A DNA stretch of 64,000 bases from Clavelina lepadiformis (GCF_947623445.1 NC_135248.1:5146977-5210976); one strand, 5' to 3'. Shown: positions 1 to 11,813, numbered from the stretch's first letter. Translations and numbers: made by a program. The notes: generated by a model not told the origin, from the sequence alone.

Positions 1-54
1 ATCGAAATGACGGGTGCCTTAAACCAGCGCCTTAGACCGCTCGGCCACGCTACC
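1..54 (-). tRNA. tRNA-Leu(AAG), unit 0, 5' part only
   Basis: The window edge removes the 3' end of the gene. The visible part includes the D arm and the anticodon loop with AAG. It carries A42C, which breaks the 28-42 pair of the anticodon stem. Confidence 0.85.
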
Positions 55-414
55 TATGTTGTTAAGTTAGCGATCGGAGTCTCGTTTTAACCTCCCTGCA
101 CCAGATCGGTCTTCGAGGGAACAAGTTTGATACAAACAGAGTTTACGTGTAATTGTTGTTCCAAACCACTTTTAAATATCTTGCACTATAATTGTTTCAA
201 TACAACATTTATAAAAGTTTCACAAGTTTGCGTTTCTACTGTCTCGCGTCATGTTTAACTTGCACGATTTGGGGTGTCTCCTAAATGTTCCAATTTAGTG
301 TTTAGACTGACTCTCAGCAAGACGAATCGAGATTGATTTCCGCTCTGGAGATGAAATAATAACTTTTGCGAAAGATCTGGCTTACGGTTTTTTGTCAGAA
401 TACTGTAAAAGTCG

Positions 415-487
415 CGCCCGATAAGGTATTTGAACCCTTGACCGTTGGATTAAAAGTCCAACGCTCTACCGACTGAGCTAACCGGGC
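415..487 (-). tRNA. tRNA-Lys(UUU), unit 0, C61A
   Basis: 73 nt, no intron. The consensus gene of the array has a 7-bp acceptor stem, D loop AGTCGG, anticodon loop CTTTTAA and discriminator G73, followed after 4 nt by a TTTT Pol III terminator. This copy has C61A, which removes the conserved G53-C61 pair closing the T loop, so activity is doubtful. Confidence 0.85.
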
Positions 488-917
488 TCCTCTTTTGTTA
501 GATTACATCGGAAATCCGTGCTATCAAATTTGAATTTAAATATTAAGCTTGGTGGCTGATGCAACAAAATTCAATTTTAACAGGCACATTTGTGATAAGG
601 CTGAATTAGGAAACAATTTCAAGTGTGAAGAGGTTGATATTGTGTTACATAGTGTTGGTTAGTTTCATGTATTGTTTGATGAGAGGCGTCTACATTTTAT
701 CCAACCGTTCAAGCCGGCGAAAGTCAAAACTTGATGCTGATTTACTCCAAATGATAGCTTGAAAATATGTGTCACTTTTACAACTTTAACTTTCTTCTAC
801 AATACCATGCGAAAGCGATAGGCAAAGAAAGCCATCTTGGTGTGTAAAGAATATTTCTTAGCCGCTATTCAGCGTGATGGGATGAAGAAATATTGACAAG
901 ACGCACCGTAATTACAC

Positions 918-999
918 TGGCAGTGGTGGGATTCGAACCCACGCCATCGAAATGACTGGTGCCTAAAACCAGCGCCTTAGACCACTCGGCCACACTACC
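918..999 (-). tRNA. tRNA-Leu(UAG), unit 1
   Basis: 82 nt, class II tRNA with a long variable arm (CAT/ATG stem around TTCG). The anticodon loop is TTTAGGC, so it reads CUA. The acceptor GGTAGTG pairs fully with CACTGCC apart from a U3-G70 wobble; the discriminator is A73. This is the array consensus for this gene. No run of four T lies within about 150 nt downstream. Confidence 0.93.
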
Positions 1000-1152
1000 G
1001 CTTTTACAAGCGATTTGAAATCTTAATTGGATTTTCAGTACATCTTCAAACGTACGAAACACTAACAAGCGGCCGTCTCATTGATTTATTAAAGTAAGGA
1101 AGACCACTCCATGATTGCGGAGTGAAGTTAAGCATAAAATTTGTGAATCCAA

Positions 1153-1234
1153 TGGCAGCGGTGAGATTCGAACCCACGCCATCGAAATGACTGGTGCCTT
1201 AAACCAGCGCCTTAGACCGCTCGGCCACGCTACC
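1153..1234 (-). tRNA. tRNA-Leu(AAG), unit 1, C62T
   Basis: 82 nt, class II, anticodon loop TTAAGGC reading CUU/CUC. Acceptor GGTAGCG pairs with CGCTGCC (C6-G67, where Leu(UAG) has U6-A67). A TTTT terminator lies about 14 nt downstream. C62T turns one T-stem pair into a G-U wobble. Confidence 0.92.
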
Positions 1235-1594
1235 TATGTTGTTAAGTAAGCGATCGGAGTCTCGTTTTAACCTCCCTGCACCAGATCGGTCTTCGAGGGA
1301 ACAAGTTTGATACAAACAGAGTTTACGTGTAATTGTTGTTCCAAACCACTTTTAAATATCTTACACCATAATGGTTGTAATACAACATTTATAAAAGTTT
1401 CACAAGTTTGCGTTTCTACTGTCTCGCGTCATGTTTAACTTGTACGATTTGGGGTGTCTCCTAAATGTTCCAATTTAGTGTTTAGACTGACTCTCAGCAA
1501 GACGAATCGAGATTGATTTCCGCTCTGGAGATGAAATAATAACTTTTGCGAAAGATCTGGCTTACGGTATTTTGTCAGAATACTGTAAAAGTCG

Positions 1595-1667
1595 CGCCCG
1601 ATAAGGGATTTGAACCCTTGACCGTTGGATTAAAAGTCCAACGCTCTACCGACTGAGCTAACCGGGC
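1595..1667 (-). tRNA. tRNA-Lys(UUU), unit 1
   Basis: Consensus copy with all stems paired and T33 present. Confidence 0.95.
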
Positions 1668-2097
1668 TCTTCTTTTGTTAGATTACATCGGAAATCCGTG
1701 CTATCAAATTTGAATTTAAATATTAAGCTTGGTGGCTGATGCAACAAAATTCAATTTTAACAGCCACATTTGTGATAAGGCTGAATTAGGAAACAATTTC
1801 AAGTGTGAAGAAGTTGATATTGTGTTAAATAGTGTTGGTTAGTTTCATGTATTGTTTGATGAGAGGCGTCTACATTTTATCCAACCGTTCAAGCCAGCGA
1901 AAGTCAAAACTTGATGTTGATTTACTCCAAATGATAGCTTGAAAATATGTGTCACTTTTACAACTTTAACTTTCTTCTACAATACCATGCGAAAGCGATA
2001 GGCAAAGAAAGCCATCTTGGTGTGTAAAGAATATTTCTTAGCCGCTATTCAGCGTGATGGGATGAAGAAATATTGACAAGACGCACCGTAATTACAC

Positions 2098-2179
2098 TGG
2101 CAGTGGTGGGATTCGAACCCACGCCATCGAAATGACTGGTGCCTAAAACCAGCGCCTTAGACCAACCGGCCACACTACC
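2098..2179 (-). tRNA. tRNA-Leu(UAG), unit 2, A14G/G15T
   Basis: Two adjacent D-loop changes remove A14 (partner of U8) and G15, both part of the tRNA core and A box. Probably weak or inactive. Confidence 0.85.
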
Positions 2180-2332
2180 GCGTTTACAAGCGATTTGAAA
2201 TCTTAATTGGATTTTCAGTACATCTTCAAACGTACGAAACACTAACAAGCGGCCGTCTCATTGATTTATTAAAGTAAGGAAGACCACTCCATGATTGCGG
2301 AGTGAAGTTAAGCATAAAATTTGTGAATCCAA

Positions 2333-2414
2333 TGGCAGCGGTGGGATTCGAACCCACGCCATCGAAATGACTGGTGCCTTAAACCAGCGCCTTAGACCGC
2401 TCGGCCACGCTACC
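2333..2414 (-). tRNA. tRNA-Leu(AAG), unit 2
   Basis: Consensus copy. Confidence 0.95.
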
Positions 2415-2774
2415 TATTTTGTTAAGTTAGCGATCGGAGTCTCGTTTTAACCTCCCTGCACCAGATCGGTCTTCGAGGGAACAAGTTTGATACAAACAGA
2501 GTTTACGTGTAATTGTTGTTCCAAACCACTTTTAAATATCTTGCACCATAATGGTTTCAATACAACATTTGTAAAAGTTTCACAAGTTTGCGTTTCTACT
2601 GTCTCGCGTCATGTTTAACTTGCACGATTTGGGGTGTCTCCTAAATGTTCCAATTTAGTGTTTAGACTGACTCTCAGCAAGACGAATCGAGATTGATTTC
2701 CGCTCTAGAGATGAAATAATAACTTTTGCGAAAGATCTGGCTTACGGTTTTTTGTCAGAATACTGTAAAAGTCG

Positions 2775-2847
2775 CGCCCGATAAGGGATTTGAACCCTTG
2801 ACCGTTGGATTAAAAGTCCAACGCTCTACCGACTGAGCTAACCGGGC
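2775..2847 (-). tRNA. tRNA-Lys(UUU), unit 2
   Basis: Consensus copy; the base just upstream of G1 differs from most units. Confidence 0.95.
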
Positions 2848-3277
2848 CCCTCTTTTGTTAGATTACATCGGAAATCCCTCCTATCAAATTTGAATTTAAA
2901 TATTAAGCTTGGTGGCTGATGCAACAAAATTCAATTTTAACAGGCACATTTGTGATAAGGCTGAATTAGGAAACAATTTCAAGTGTGAAGAGGTTGATAT
3001 TGTGTTACATAGTGCTGGTTAGTTTCATGTATTGTTTGATGAGAGGCGTCTACATTTTATCCAACCGTTCAAGCCAGCGAAAGTCAAAACTTGATGCTGA
3101 TTTACTCCAAATGATAGCTTGAAAATATGTGTCACTTTTACAACTTTAACTTTCTTCTACAATACCATGCGAAAGCGATAGGCAAAGAAAGCCATCTTCG
3201 TGTGTAAAGAATATTTCTTAGCCGCTATTCAGCGTGATGGGATGAAGAAATATTGACAAGACGCACCGTAATTACAC

Positions 3278-3359
3278 TGGCAGTGGTGGGATTCGAACCC
3301 ACGCCATCGAAATGACTGGTGCCTAAAACCAGCGCCTTAGACCACTCGGCCACACTACC
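3278..3359 (-). tRNA. tRNA-Leu(UAG), unit 3
   Basis: Consensus copy. Confidence 0.93.
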
Positions 3360-3512
3360 GCGTTTACAAGCGATTTGAAATCTTAATTGGATTTTCAGTA
3401 CATCTTCAAACGTACGAAACACTAACAAGCGGCCGTCTCATTGATTTATTAAAGTAAGGAAGACCACTCCATGATTGCGGAGTGAAGTTAAGCATAAAAT
3501 TTGTGAATCCAA

Positions 3513-3594
3513 TGGCAGCGGTGGGATTCGAACCCACGCCATCGAAATGACGGGTGCCTTAAACCAGCGCCTTAGACCGCTCGGCCACGCTACC
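3513..3594 (-). tRNA. tRNA-Leu(AAG), unit 3, A42C
   Basis: A42C gives a U-C mismatch in the anticodon stem, as in unit 0. Confidence 0.88.
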
Positions 3595-3954
3595 TATGTT
3601 GTTAAGTTAGCGATCGGAGTCTCGTTTTAACCTCCCTGCACCAGATCGGTCTTCGAGGGAACAAGTTTGATACAAACAGAGTTTACGTGTAATTGTTGTT
3701 CCAAACCACTTTTAAATATCTTGCACCATAATGGTTTCAATACAACATTTGTAAAAGTTTCACAAGTTTGCGTTTCTACTGTCTCGCGTCATGTTTAACT
3801 TGCACGATTTGGGGTGTCTCCTAAATGTTCCAATTTAGTGTTTAGACTGACTCTCAGCAAGACGAATCGAGATTGATTTCCGCTCTGGAGATGAAATAAT
3901 AACTTTTGCGAAAGATCTGGCTTACGGTTTTTTGTCAGAATACTGTAAAAGTCG

Positions 3955-4027
3955 CGCCCGATAAGGGATTTGAACTATTGACCGTTGGATTAAAAGTCCA
4001 ACGCTCTACCGACTGAGCTAACCGGGC
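3955..4027 (-). tRNA. tRNA-Lys(UUU)-like, unit 3, broken T stem
   Basis: G51T and G52A remove two of five T-stem pairs, next to the B box. Probably inactive. Confidence 0.8.
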
Positions 4028-4457
4028 TCTTCTTTTGTTAGATTACATCGGAAATCCGTGCTATCAAATTTGAATTTAAATATTAAGCTTGGTGGCTGAT
4101 GCAACAAAATTCAATTTTAACAGGCACATTTATGATAAGGCTGAATTAGGAAACAATTTCAAGTGTGAAGAGGTTGATATTGTGTTACATAGTGTTGGTT
4201 AGTTTCATGTATTGTTTGATGAGAGGCGTCTACATTTTATCCAACCGTTCAAGCCAGCGAAAGTCAAAACTTGATGTTGATTTACTCCAAATGATAGCTT
4301 GAAAATATGTGTCACTTTTACAACTTTAACTTTCTTCTACAATACCATGCGAAAGCGATAGGCAAAGAAAGCCATCTTGGTGTGTAAAGAATATTTCTTA
4401 GCCGCTATTCAGCGTGATGGGATGAAGAAATATTGACAAGACGCACCGTAATTACAC

Positions 4458-4539
4458 TGGCAGTGGTGGGATTCGAACCCACGCCATCGAAATGACTGGT
4501 GCCTAAAACCAGCGCCTTAGACCACTCGGCCACGCTACC
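4458..4539 (-). tRNA. Chimeric tRNA-Leu(UAG), unit 4
   Basis: The 3' half and anticodon come from the Leu(UAG) gene; the 5' acceptor strand and upstream flank come from Leu(AAG). The switch lies between D-loop position 16 and acceptor position 6. The hybrid acceptor has C6 opposite A67, a mismatch that neither parent has. The separate Leu(AAG) gene is absent from this 944-bp unit. Confidence 0.88.
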
Positions 4540-4898
4540 TATGTTGTTAAGTAAGCGATCGGAGTCTCGTTTTAACCTCCCTGCACCAGATCGGTCTTCG
4601 AGGGAACAAGTTTGATACAAACAGAGTTTACGTGTAATTGTTGTTCCAAACCACTTTTAAATATCTTACACCATAATGGTTGTAATACAACATTTATAAA
4701 AGTTTCACAAGTTTGCGTTTCTACTGTCTCGCGTCATGTTTAACTTGCACGATTTGGGTGTCTCCTAAATGTTCCAATTTAGTGTTTAGACTGACTCTTA
4801 GCAAGACGAATCGAGATTGATTTCCGCTCTGGAGATGAAATAATAACTTTTGCGAAAGATCTGGCTTACGGTTTTTTGTCAGAATACTGTAAAAGTCG

Positions 4899-4971
4899 CG
4901 CCCGATAAGGGATTTGAACCCTTGACCGTTGGATTAAACGTCCAACGCTCTACCAACTGAGCTAACCGGGC
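4899..4971 (-). tRNA. tRNA-Lys(UUU)-like, unit 4, G33 and T17
   Basis: The anticodon loop reads CGTTTAA, so the near-universal U33 is G. C17T is also present. Confidence 0.85.
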
Positions 4972-5401
4972 TCCTCTTTTGTTAGATTACATCGGAAATC
5001 CCTCCTATCAAATTTGAATTTAAATATTAAGCTTGGTGGCTGATGCAACAAAATTCAATTTTAACAGGCACATTTGTGATAAGGCTGAATTAGGAAACAA
5101 TTTCAAGTGTGAAGAGGTTGATATTGTGTTACATAGTGTTGATTAGTTTCATGCATTGTTTGATGAGAGGCGTCTACATTTTATCCAACCGTTCAAGCCA
5201 GCGAAAGTCAAAACTTGATGTTGATTTACTCCAAATGATAGCTTGAAAATATGTGTCACTTTTACAACTTTAACTTTCTTCTACAATACCATGCGAAAGC
5301 GATAGGCAAAGAAAGCCATCTTGGTGTGTAAAGAATATTTCTTAGCCGCTATTCAGCGTGATGGGATGAAGAAATATTGACAAGACGCACCGTAATTACA
5401 C

Positions 5402-5483
5402 TGGCAGTGGTGGGATTCGAAACCACGCCATCGAAATGACTGGTGCCTAAAACCAGCCCCTTAGACCACTCGGCCACACTACC
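5402..5483 (-). tRNA. tRNA-Leu(UAG)-like, unit 5, C25G and G53T
   Basis: C25G breaks the 10-25 D-stem pair and G53T breaks the 53-61 pair inside the B box. Probably inactive. Confidence 0.8.
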
Positions 5484-5636
5484 GCGTTTACAAGCGATTT
5501 GAAATCTTAATTGGATTTTCAGTACATCTTCATACGTACGAAACACTAACAAGCGGCCGTCTCATTGATTTATTAAAGTAAGGAAGACCACTCCATGATT
5601 GCGGAGTGAAGTTAAGCATAAAATTTGTGAATCCAA

Positions 5637-5718
5637 TGGCAGCGGTGGGATTCGAACCCACGCCATCGAAATGACTGGTGCCTTAAACCAGCGCCTTAGA
5701 CCGCTCGGCCACGCTACC
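5637..5718 (-). tRNA. tRNA-Leu(AAG), unit 5
   Basis: Consensus copy. Confidence 0.95.
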
Positions 5719-6077
5719 TATGTTGTTAAGTAAGCGATCGGAGTCTCGTTTTAACCTCCCTGCACCAGATCGGTCTTCGAGGGAACAAGTTTGATACAAA
5801 CAGAGTTTACGTGTAATTGTTGTTCCAAACCACTTTTAAATATCTTACACCATAATGGTTGTAATACAACATTTATAAAAGTTCCACAAGTTTGCGTTTC
5901 TACTGTCTCGCGTCATGTTTAACTTGCACGATTTGGGTGTCTCCTAAATGTTCCAATTTAGTGTTTAGACTGACTCTCAGCAAGACGAATCGAGATTGAT
6001 TTCCGTTCTGGAGATGAAATAATAACTTTTGCGAAAGATCTGGCTTACGGTTTTTTGTCAGAATACTGTAAAAGTCG

Positions 6078-6150
6078 CGCCCGATAAGGGATTTGAACCC
6101 TTGACCGTTGGATTAAACGTCCAACGCTCTACCAACTGAGCTAACCGGGC
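6078..6150 (-). tRNA. tRNA-Lys(UUU)-like, unit 5, G33 and T17
   Basis: Same G33/T17 form as unit 4. Confidence 0.85.
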
Positions 6151-6580
6151 TCCTCTTTTGTTAGATTACATCGGAAATCCCTCCTATCAAATTTGAATTT
6201 AAATATTAAGCTTGGTGGCTGATGCAACAAAATTCAATTTTAACAGGCACATTTGTGATAAGGCTGAATTAGGAAACAATTTCAAGTGTGAAGAGGTTGA
6301 TATTGTGTTACATAGTGTTGATTAGTTTCATGTATTGTTTGATGAGAGGCGTCTACATTTTATCCAACCGTTCAAGCCAGCGAAAGTCAAAACTTGATGT
6401 TGATTTACTCCAAATGATAGCTTGAAAATATGTGTCACTTTTACAACTTTAACTTTCTTCTACAATACCATGCGAAAGCGATAGGCAAAGAAAGCCATCT
6501 TGGTGTGTAAAGAATATTTCTTAGCCGCTATTCAGCGTGATGGGATGAAGAAATATTGACAAGACGCACCGTAATTACAC

Positions 6581-6662
6581 TGGCAGTGGTGGGATTCGAA
6601 CCCACGCCATCGAAATGACTGGTGCCTAAAACCAGCGCCTTAGACCAACCGGCCACACTACC
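6581..6662 (-). tRNA. tRNA-Leu(UAG), unit 6, A14G/G15T
   Basis: D-loop variant as in unit 2. Confidence 0.85.
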
Positions 6663-6815
6663 GCGTTTACAAGCGATTTGAAATCTTAATTGGATTTTCA
6701 GTACATCTTCAAACGTACGAAACACTAACAAGCGGCCGTCTCATTGATTTATTAAAGTAAGGAAGACCACTCCATGATTGCGGAGTGAAGTTAAGCATAA
6801 AATTTGTGAATCCAA

Positions 6816-6897
6816 TGGCAGCGGTGGGATTCGAACCCACGCCATCGAAATGACTGGTGCCTTAAACCAGCGCCTTAGACCGCTCGGCCACGCTACC
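6816..6897 (-). tRNA. tRNA-Leu(AAG), unit 6
   Basis: Consensus copy. Confidence 0.95.
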
Positions 6898-7257
6898 TAT
6901 GTTGGTAAGTAAGCGATCGGAGTCTCGTTTTAACCTCCCTGCACCAGATCGGTCTTCGAGGGAACAAGTTTGATACAAACAGAGTTTACGTGTAATTGTT
7001 GTTCCAAACCACTTTTAAATATCTTACACCATAATGGTTGTAATACAACATTTATAAAAGTTTCACAAGTTTGCGTTTCTACTGTCTCGCGTCATGTTTA
7101 ACTTGTACGATTTGGGGTGTCTCCTAAATGTTCCAATTTAGTGTTTAGACTGACTCTCAGCAAGACGAATCGAGATTGATTTCCGCTCTGGAGATGAAAT
7201 AATAACTTTTGCGAAAGATCTGGCTTACGGTTTTTTGTCAGAATACTGTAAAAGTCG

Positions 7258-7330
7258 CGCCCGATAAGGGATTTAAACCCTTGACCGTTGGATTAAAAGT
7301 CCAACGCTCTACCGACTGAGCTAACCGGGC
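7258..7330 (-). tRNA. tRNA-Lys(UUU)-like, unit 6, C56T
   Basis: C56 of the T loop, an invariant B-box base that pairs with G19, is T here. Private to this unit; probably inactive. Confidence 0.82.
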
Positions 7331-7760
7331 TCTTCTTTTGTTAGATTACATCGGAAATCCGTGCTATCAAATTTGAATTTAAATATTAAGCTTGGTGGCT
7401 GATGCAACAAAATTCAATTTTAACAGCCACATTTGTGATAAGGCTGAATTAGGAAACAATTTCAAGTGTGAAGAGGTTGATATTGTGTTAAATAGTGTTG
7501 GTTAGTTTCATGTATTGTTTGATGAGAGGCGTCTACATTTTATCCAACCGTTCAAGCCAGCGAAAGTCAAAACTTGATGTTGATTTACTCCAAATGATAG
7601 CTTGAAAATATGTGTCACTTTTACAACTTTAACTTTCTTCTACAATACCATGCGAAAGCGATAGGCAAAGAAAGCCATCTTGGTGTGTAAAGAATATTTC
7701 TTAGCCGCTATTCAGCGTGATGGGATGAAGAAATATTGACAAGACGCACCGTAATTACAC

Positions 7761-7842
7761 TGGCAGTGGTGGGATTCGAACCCACGCCATCGAAATGACT
7801 GGTGCCTAAAACCAGCGCCTTAGACCAACCGGCCACACTACC
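7761..7842 (-). tRNA. tRNA-Leu(UAG), unit 7, A14G/G15T
   Basis: D-loop variant as in unit 2. Confidence 0.85.
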
Positions 7843-7995
7843 GCGTTTACAAGCGATTTGAAATCTTAATTGGATTTTCAGTACATCTTCAAACGTACGA
7901 AACACTAACAAGCGGCCGTCTCATTGATTTATTAAAGTAAGGAAGACCACTCCATGATTGCGGAGTGAAGTTAAGCATAAAATTTGTGAATCCAA

Positions 7996-8077
7996 TGGCA
8001 GCGGTGGGATTCGAACCCACGCCATCGAAATGACTGGTGCCTTAAACCAGCGCCTTAGACCGCTCGGCCACGCTACC
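7996..8077 (-). tRNA. tRNA-Leu(AAG), unit 7
   Basis: Consensus copy. Confidence 0.95.
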
Positions 8078-8437
8078 TATGTTGTTAAGTTAGCGATCGG
8101 AGTCTCGTTTTAACCTCCCTGCACCAGATCGGTCTTCGAGGGAACAAGTTTGATACAAACAGAGTTTACGTGTAATTGTTGTTCCAAACCACTTTTAAAT
8201 ATCTTGCACCATAATGGTTTCAATACAACATTTGTAAAAGTTTCACAAGTTTGCGTTTCTACTGTCTCGCGTCATGTTTAACTTGCACGATTTGGGGTGT
8301 CTCCTAAATGTTCCAATTTAGTGTTTAGACTGACTCTCAGCAAGACGAATCGAGATTGATTTCCGCTCTAGAGATGAAATAATAACTTTTGCGAAAGATC
8401 TGGCTTACGGTTTTTTGTCAGAATACTGTAAAAGTCG

Positions 8438-8510
8438 CGCCCGATAAGGGATTTGAACCCTTGACCGTTGGATTAAAAGTCCAACGCTCTACCGACTGAG
8501 CTAACCGGGC
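8438..8510 (-). tRNA. tRNA-Lys(UUU), unit 7
   Basis: Consensus copy. Confidence 0.95.
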
Positions 8511-8940
8511 CCCTCTTTTGTTAGATTACATCGGAAATCCCTCCTATCAAATTTGAATTTAAATATTAAGCTTGGTGGCTGATGCAACAAAATTCAATTT
8601 TAACAGGCACATTTGTGATAAGGCTGAATTAGGAAACAATTTCAAGTGTGAAGAGGTTGATATTGTGTTACATAGTGCTGGTTAGTTTCATGTATTGTTT
8701 GATGAGAGGCGTCTACATTTTATCCAACCGTTCAAGCCAGCGAAAGTCAAAACTTGATGCTGATTTACTCCAAATGATAGCTTGAAAATATGTGTCACTT
8801 TTACAACTTTAACTTTCTTCTACAATACCATGCGAAAGCGATAGGCAAAGAAAGCCATCTTCGTGTGTAAAGAATATTTCTTAGCCGCTATTCAGCGTGA
8901 TGGGATGAAGAAATATTGACAAGACGCACCGTAATTACAC

Positions 8941-9022
8941 TGGCAGTGGTGGGATTCGAACCCACGCCATCGAAATGACTGGTGCCTAAAACCAGCGCCT
9001 TAGACCACTCGGCCACACTACC
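8941..9022 (-). tRNA. tRNA-Leu(UAG), unit 8
   Basis: Consensus copy. Confidence 0.93.
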
Positions 9023-9175
9023 GCGTTTACAAGCGATTTGAAATCTTAATTGGATTTTCAGTACATCTTCAAACGTACGAAACACTAACAAGCGGCCGTC
9101 TCATTGATTTATTAAAGTAAGGAAGACCACTCCATGATTGCGGAGTGAAGTTAAGCATAAAATTTGTGAATCCAA

Positions 9176-9257
9176 TGGCAGCGGTGGGATTCGAACCCAC
9201 GCCATCGAAATGACGGGTGCCTTAAACCAGCGCCTTAGACCGCTCGGCCACGCTACC
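9176..9257 (-). tRNA. tRNA-Leu(AAG), unit 8, A42C
   Basis: Anticodon-stem mismatch as in unit 3. Confidence 0.88.
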
Positions 9258-9617
9258 TATGTTGTTAAGTTAGCGATCGGAGTCTCGTTTTAACCTCCCT
9301 GCACCAGATCGGTCTTCGAGGGAACAAGTTTGATACAAACAGAGTTTACGTGTAATTGTTGTTCCAAACCACTTTTAAATATCTTGCACCATAATGGTTT
9401 CAATACAACATTTGTAAAAGTTTCACAAGTTTGCGTTTCTACTGTCTCGCGTCATGTTTAACTTGCACGATTTGGGGTGTCTCCTAAATGTTCCAATTTA
9501 GTGTTTAGACTGACTCTCAGCAAGACGAATCGAGATTGATTTCCGCTCTGGAGATGAAATAATAACTTTTGCGAAAGATCTGGCTTACGGTTTTTTGTCA
9601 GAATACTGTAAAAGTCG

Positions 9618-9690
9618 CGCCCGATAAGGGATTTGAACTATTGACCGTTGGATTAAAAGTCCAACGCTCTACCGACTGAGCTAACCGGGC
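9618..9690 (-). tRNA. tRNA-Lys(UUU)-like, unit 8, broken T stem
   Basis: G51T/G52A as in unit 3. Confidence 0.8.
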
Positions 9691-10120
9691 TCTTCTTTTG
9701 TTAGATTACATCGGAAATCCGTGCTATCAAATTTGAATTTAAATATTAAGCTTGGTGGCTGATGCAACAAAATTCAATTTTAACAGGCACATTTATGATA
9801 AGGCTGAATTAGGAAACAATTTCAAGTGTGAAGAGGTTGATATTGTGTTACATAGTGTTGGTTAGTTTCATGTATTGTTTGATGAGAGGCGTCTACATTT
9901 TATCCAACCGTTCAAGCCAGCGAAAGTCAAAACTTGATGTTGATTTACTCCAAATGATAGCTTGAAAATATGTGTCACTTTTACAACTTTAACTTTCTTC
10001 TACAATACCATGCGAAAGCGATAGGCAAAGAAAGCCATCTTGGTGTGTAAAGAATATTTCTTAGCCGCTATTCAGCGTGATGGGATGAAGAAATATTGAC
10101 AAGACGCACCGTAATTACAC

Positions 10121-10202
10121 TGGCAGTGGTGGGATTCGAACCCACGCCATCGAAATGACTGGTGCCTAAAACCAGCGCCTTAGACCACTCGGCCACGCTA
10201 CC
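10121..10202 (-). tRNA. Chimeric tRNA-Leu(UAG), unit 9
   Basis: Same junction and C6-A67 mismatch as unit 4; no separate Leu(AAG) gene in this unit. Confidence 0.88.
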
Positions 10203-10561
10203 TATGTTGTTAAGTAAGCGATCGGAGTCTCGTTTTAACCTCCCTGCACCAGATCGGTCTTCGAGGGAACAAGTTTGATACAAACAGAGTTTACGTGTAA
10301 TTGTTGTTCCAAACCACTTTTAAATATCTTACACCATAATGGTTGTAATACAACATTTATAAAAGTTTCACAAGTTTGCGTTTCTACTGTCTCGCGTCAT
10401 GTTTAACTTGCACGATTTGGGTGTCTCCTAAATGTTCCAATTTAGTGTTTAGACTGACTCTTAGCAAGACGAATCGAGATTGATTTCCGCTCTGGAGATG
10501 AAATAATAACTTTTGCGAAAGATCTGGCTTACGGTTTTTTGTCAGAATACTGTAAAAGTCG

Positions 10562-10634
10562 CGCCCGATAAGGGATTTGAACCCTTGACCGTTGGATTAA
10601 ACGTCCAACGCTCTACCAACTGAGCTAACCGGGC
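10562..10634 (-). tRNA. tRNA-Lys(UUU)-like, unit 9, G33 and T17
   Basis: Same form as unit 4. Confidence 0.85.
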
Positions 10635-11064
10635 TCCTCTTTTGTTAGATTACATCGGAAATCCCTCCTATCAAATTTGAATTTAAATATTAAGCTTGGT
10701 GGCTGATGCAACAAAATTCAATTTTAACAGGCACATTTGTGATAAGGCTGAATTAGGAAACAATTTCAAGTGTGAAGAGGTTGATATTGTGTTACATAGT
10801 GTTGATTAGTTTCATGTATTGTTTGATGAGAGGCGTCTACATTTTATCCAACCGTTCAAGCCAGCGAAAGTCAAAACTTGATGTTGATTTACTCCAAATG
10901 ATAGCTTGAAAATATGTGTCACTTTTACAACTTTAACTTTCTTCTACAATACCATGCGAAAGCGATAGGCAAAGAAAGCCATCTTGGTGTGTAAAGAATA
11001 TTTCTTAGCCGCTATTCAGCGTGATGGGATGAAGAAATATTGACAAGACGCACCGTAATTACAC

Positions 11065-11146
11065 TGGCAGTGGTGGGATTCGAAACCACGCCTTCGAAAT
11101 GACTGGTGCCTAAAACCAGCCCCTTAGACCACTCGGCCACACTACC
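11065..11146 (-). tRNA. tRNA-Leu(UAG)-like, unit 10, C25G and G53T
   Basis: As unit 5, plus a private T-to-A change in the variable arm. Confidence 0.8.
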
Positions 11147-11299
11147 GCGTTTACAAGCGATTTGAAATCTTAATTGGATTTTCAGTACATCTTCATACGT
11201 ACGAAACACTAACAAGCGGCCGTCTCATTGATTTATTAAAGTAAGGAAGACCACTCCATGATTGCGGAGTGAAGTTAAGCATAAAATTTGTGAATCCAA

Positions 11300-11381
11300 T
11301 GGCAGCGGTGGGATTCGAACCCACGCCATCGAAATGACTGGTGCCTTAAACCAGCGCCTTAGACCGCTCGGCCACGCTACC
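11300..11381 (-). tRNA. tRNA-Leu(AAG), unit 10
   Basis: Consensus copy. Confidence 0.95.
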
Positions 11382-11740
11382 TATGTTGTTAAGTAAGCGA
11401 TCGGAGTCTCGTTTTAACCTCCCTGCACCAGATCGGTCTTCGAGGGAACAAGTTTGATACAAACAGAGTTTACGTGTAATTGTTGTTCCAAACCACTTTT
11501 AAATATCTTACACCATAATGGTTGTAATACAACATTTATAAAAGTTTCACAAGTTTGCGTTTCTACTGTCTCGCGTCATGTTTAACTTGCACGATTTGGG
11601 TGTCTCCTAAATGTTCCAATTTAGTGTTTAGACTGACTCTCAGCAAGACGAATCGAGATTGATTTCCGTTCTGGAGATGAAATAATAACTTTTGCGAAAG
11701 ATCTGGCTTACGGTTTTTTGTCAGAATACTGTAAAAGTCG

Positions 11741-11813
11741 CGCCCGATAAGGGATTTGAACCCTTGACCGTTGGATTAAACGTCCAACGCTCTACCAACT
11801 GAGCTAACCGGGC
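11741..11813 (-). tRNA. tRNA-Lys(UUU)-like, unit 10, G33 and T17
   Basis: Same form as unit 4. Confidence 0.85.
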
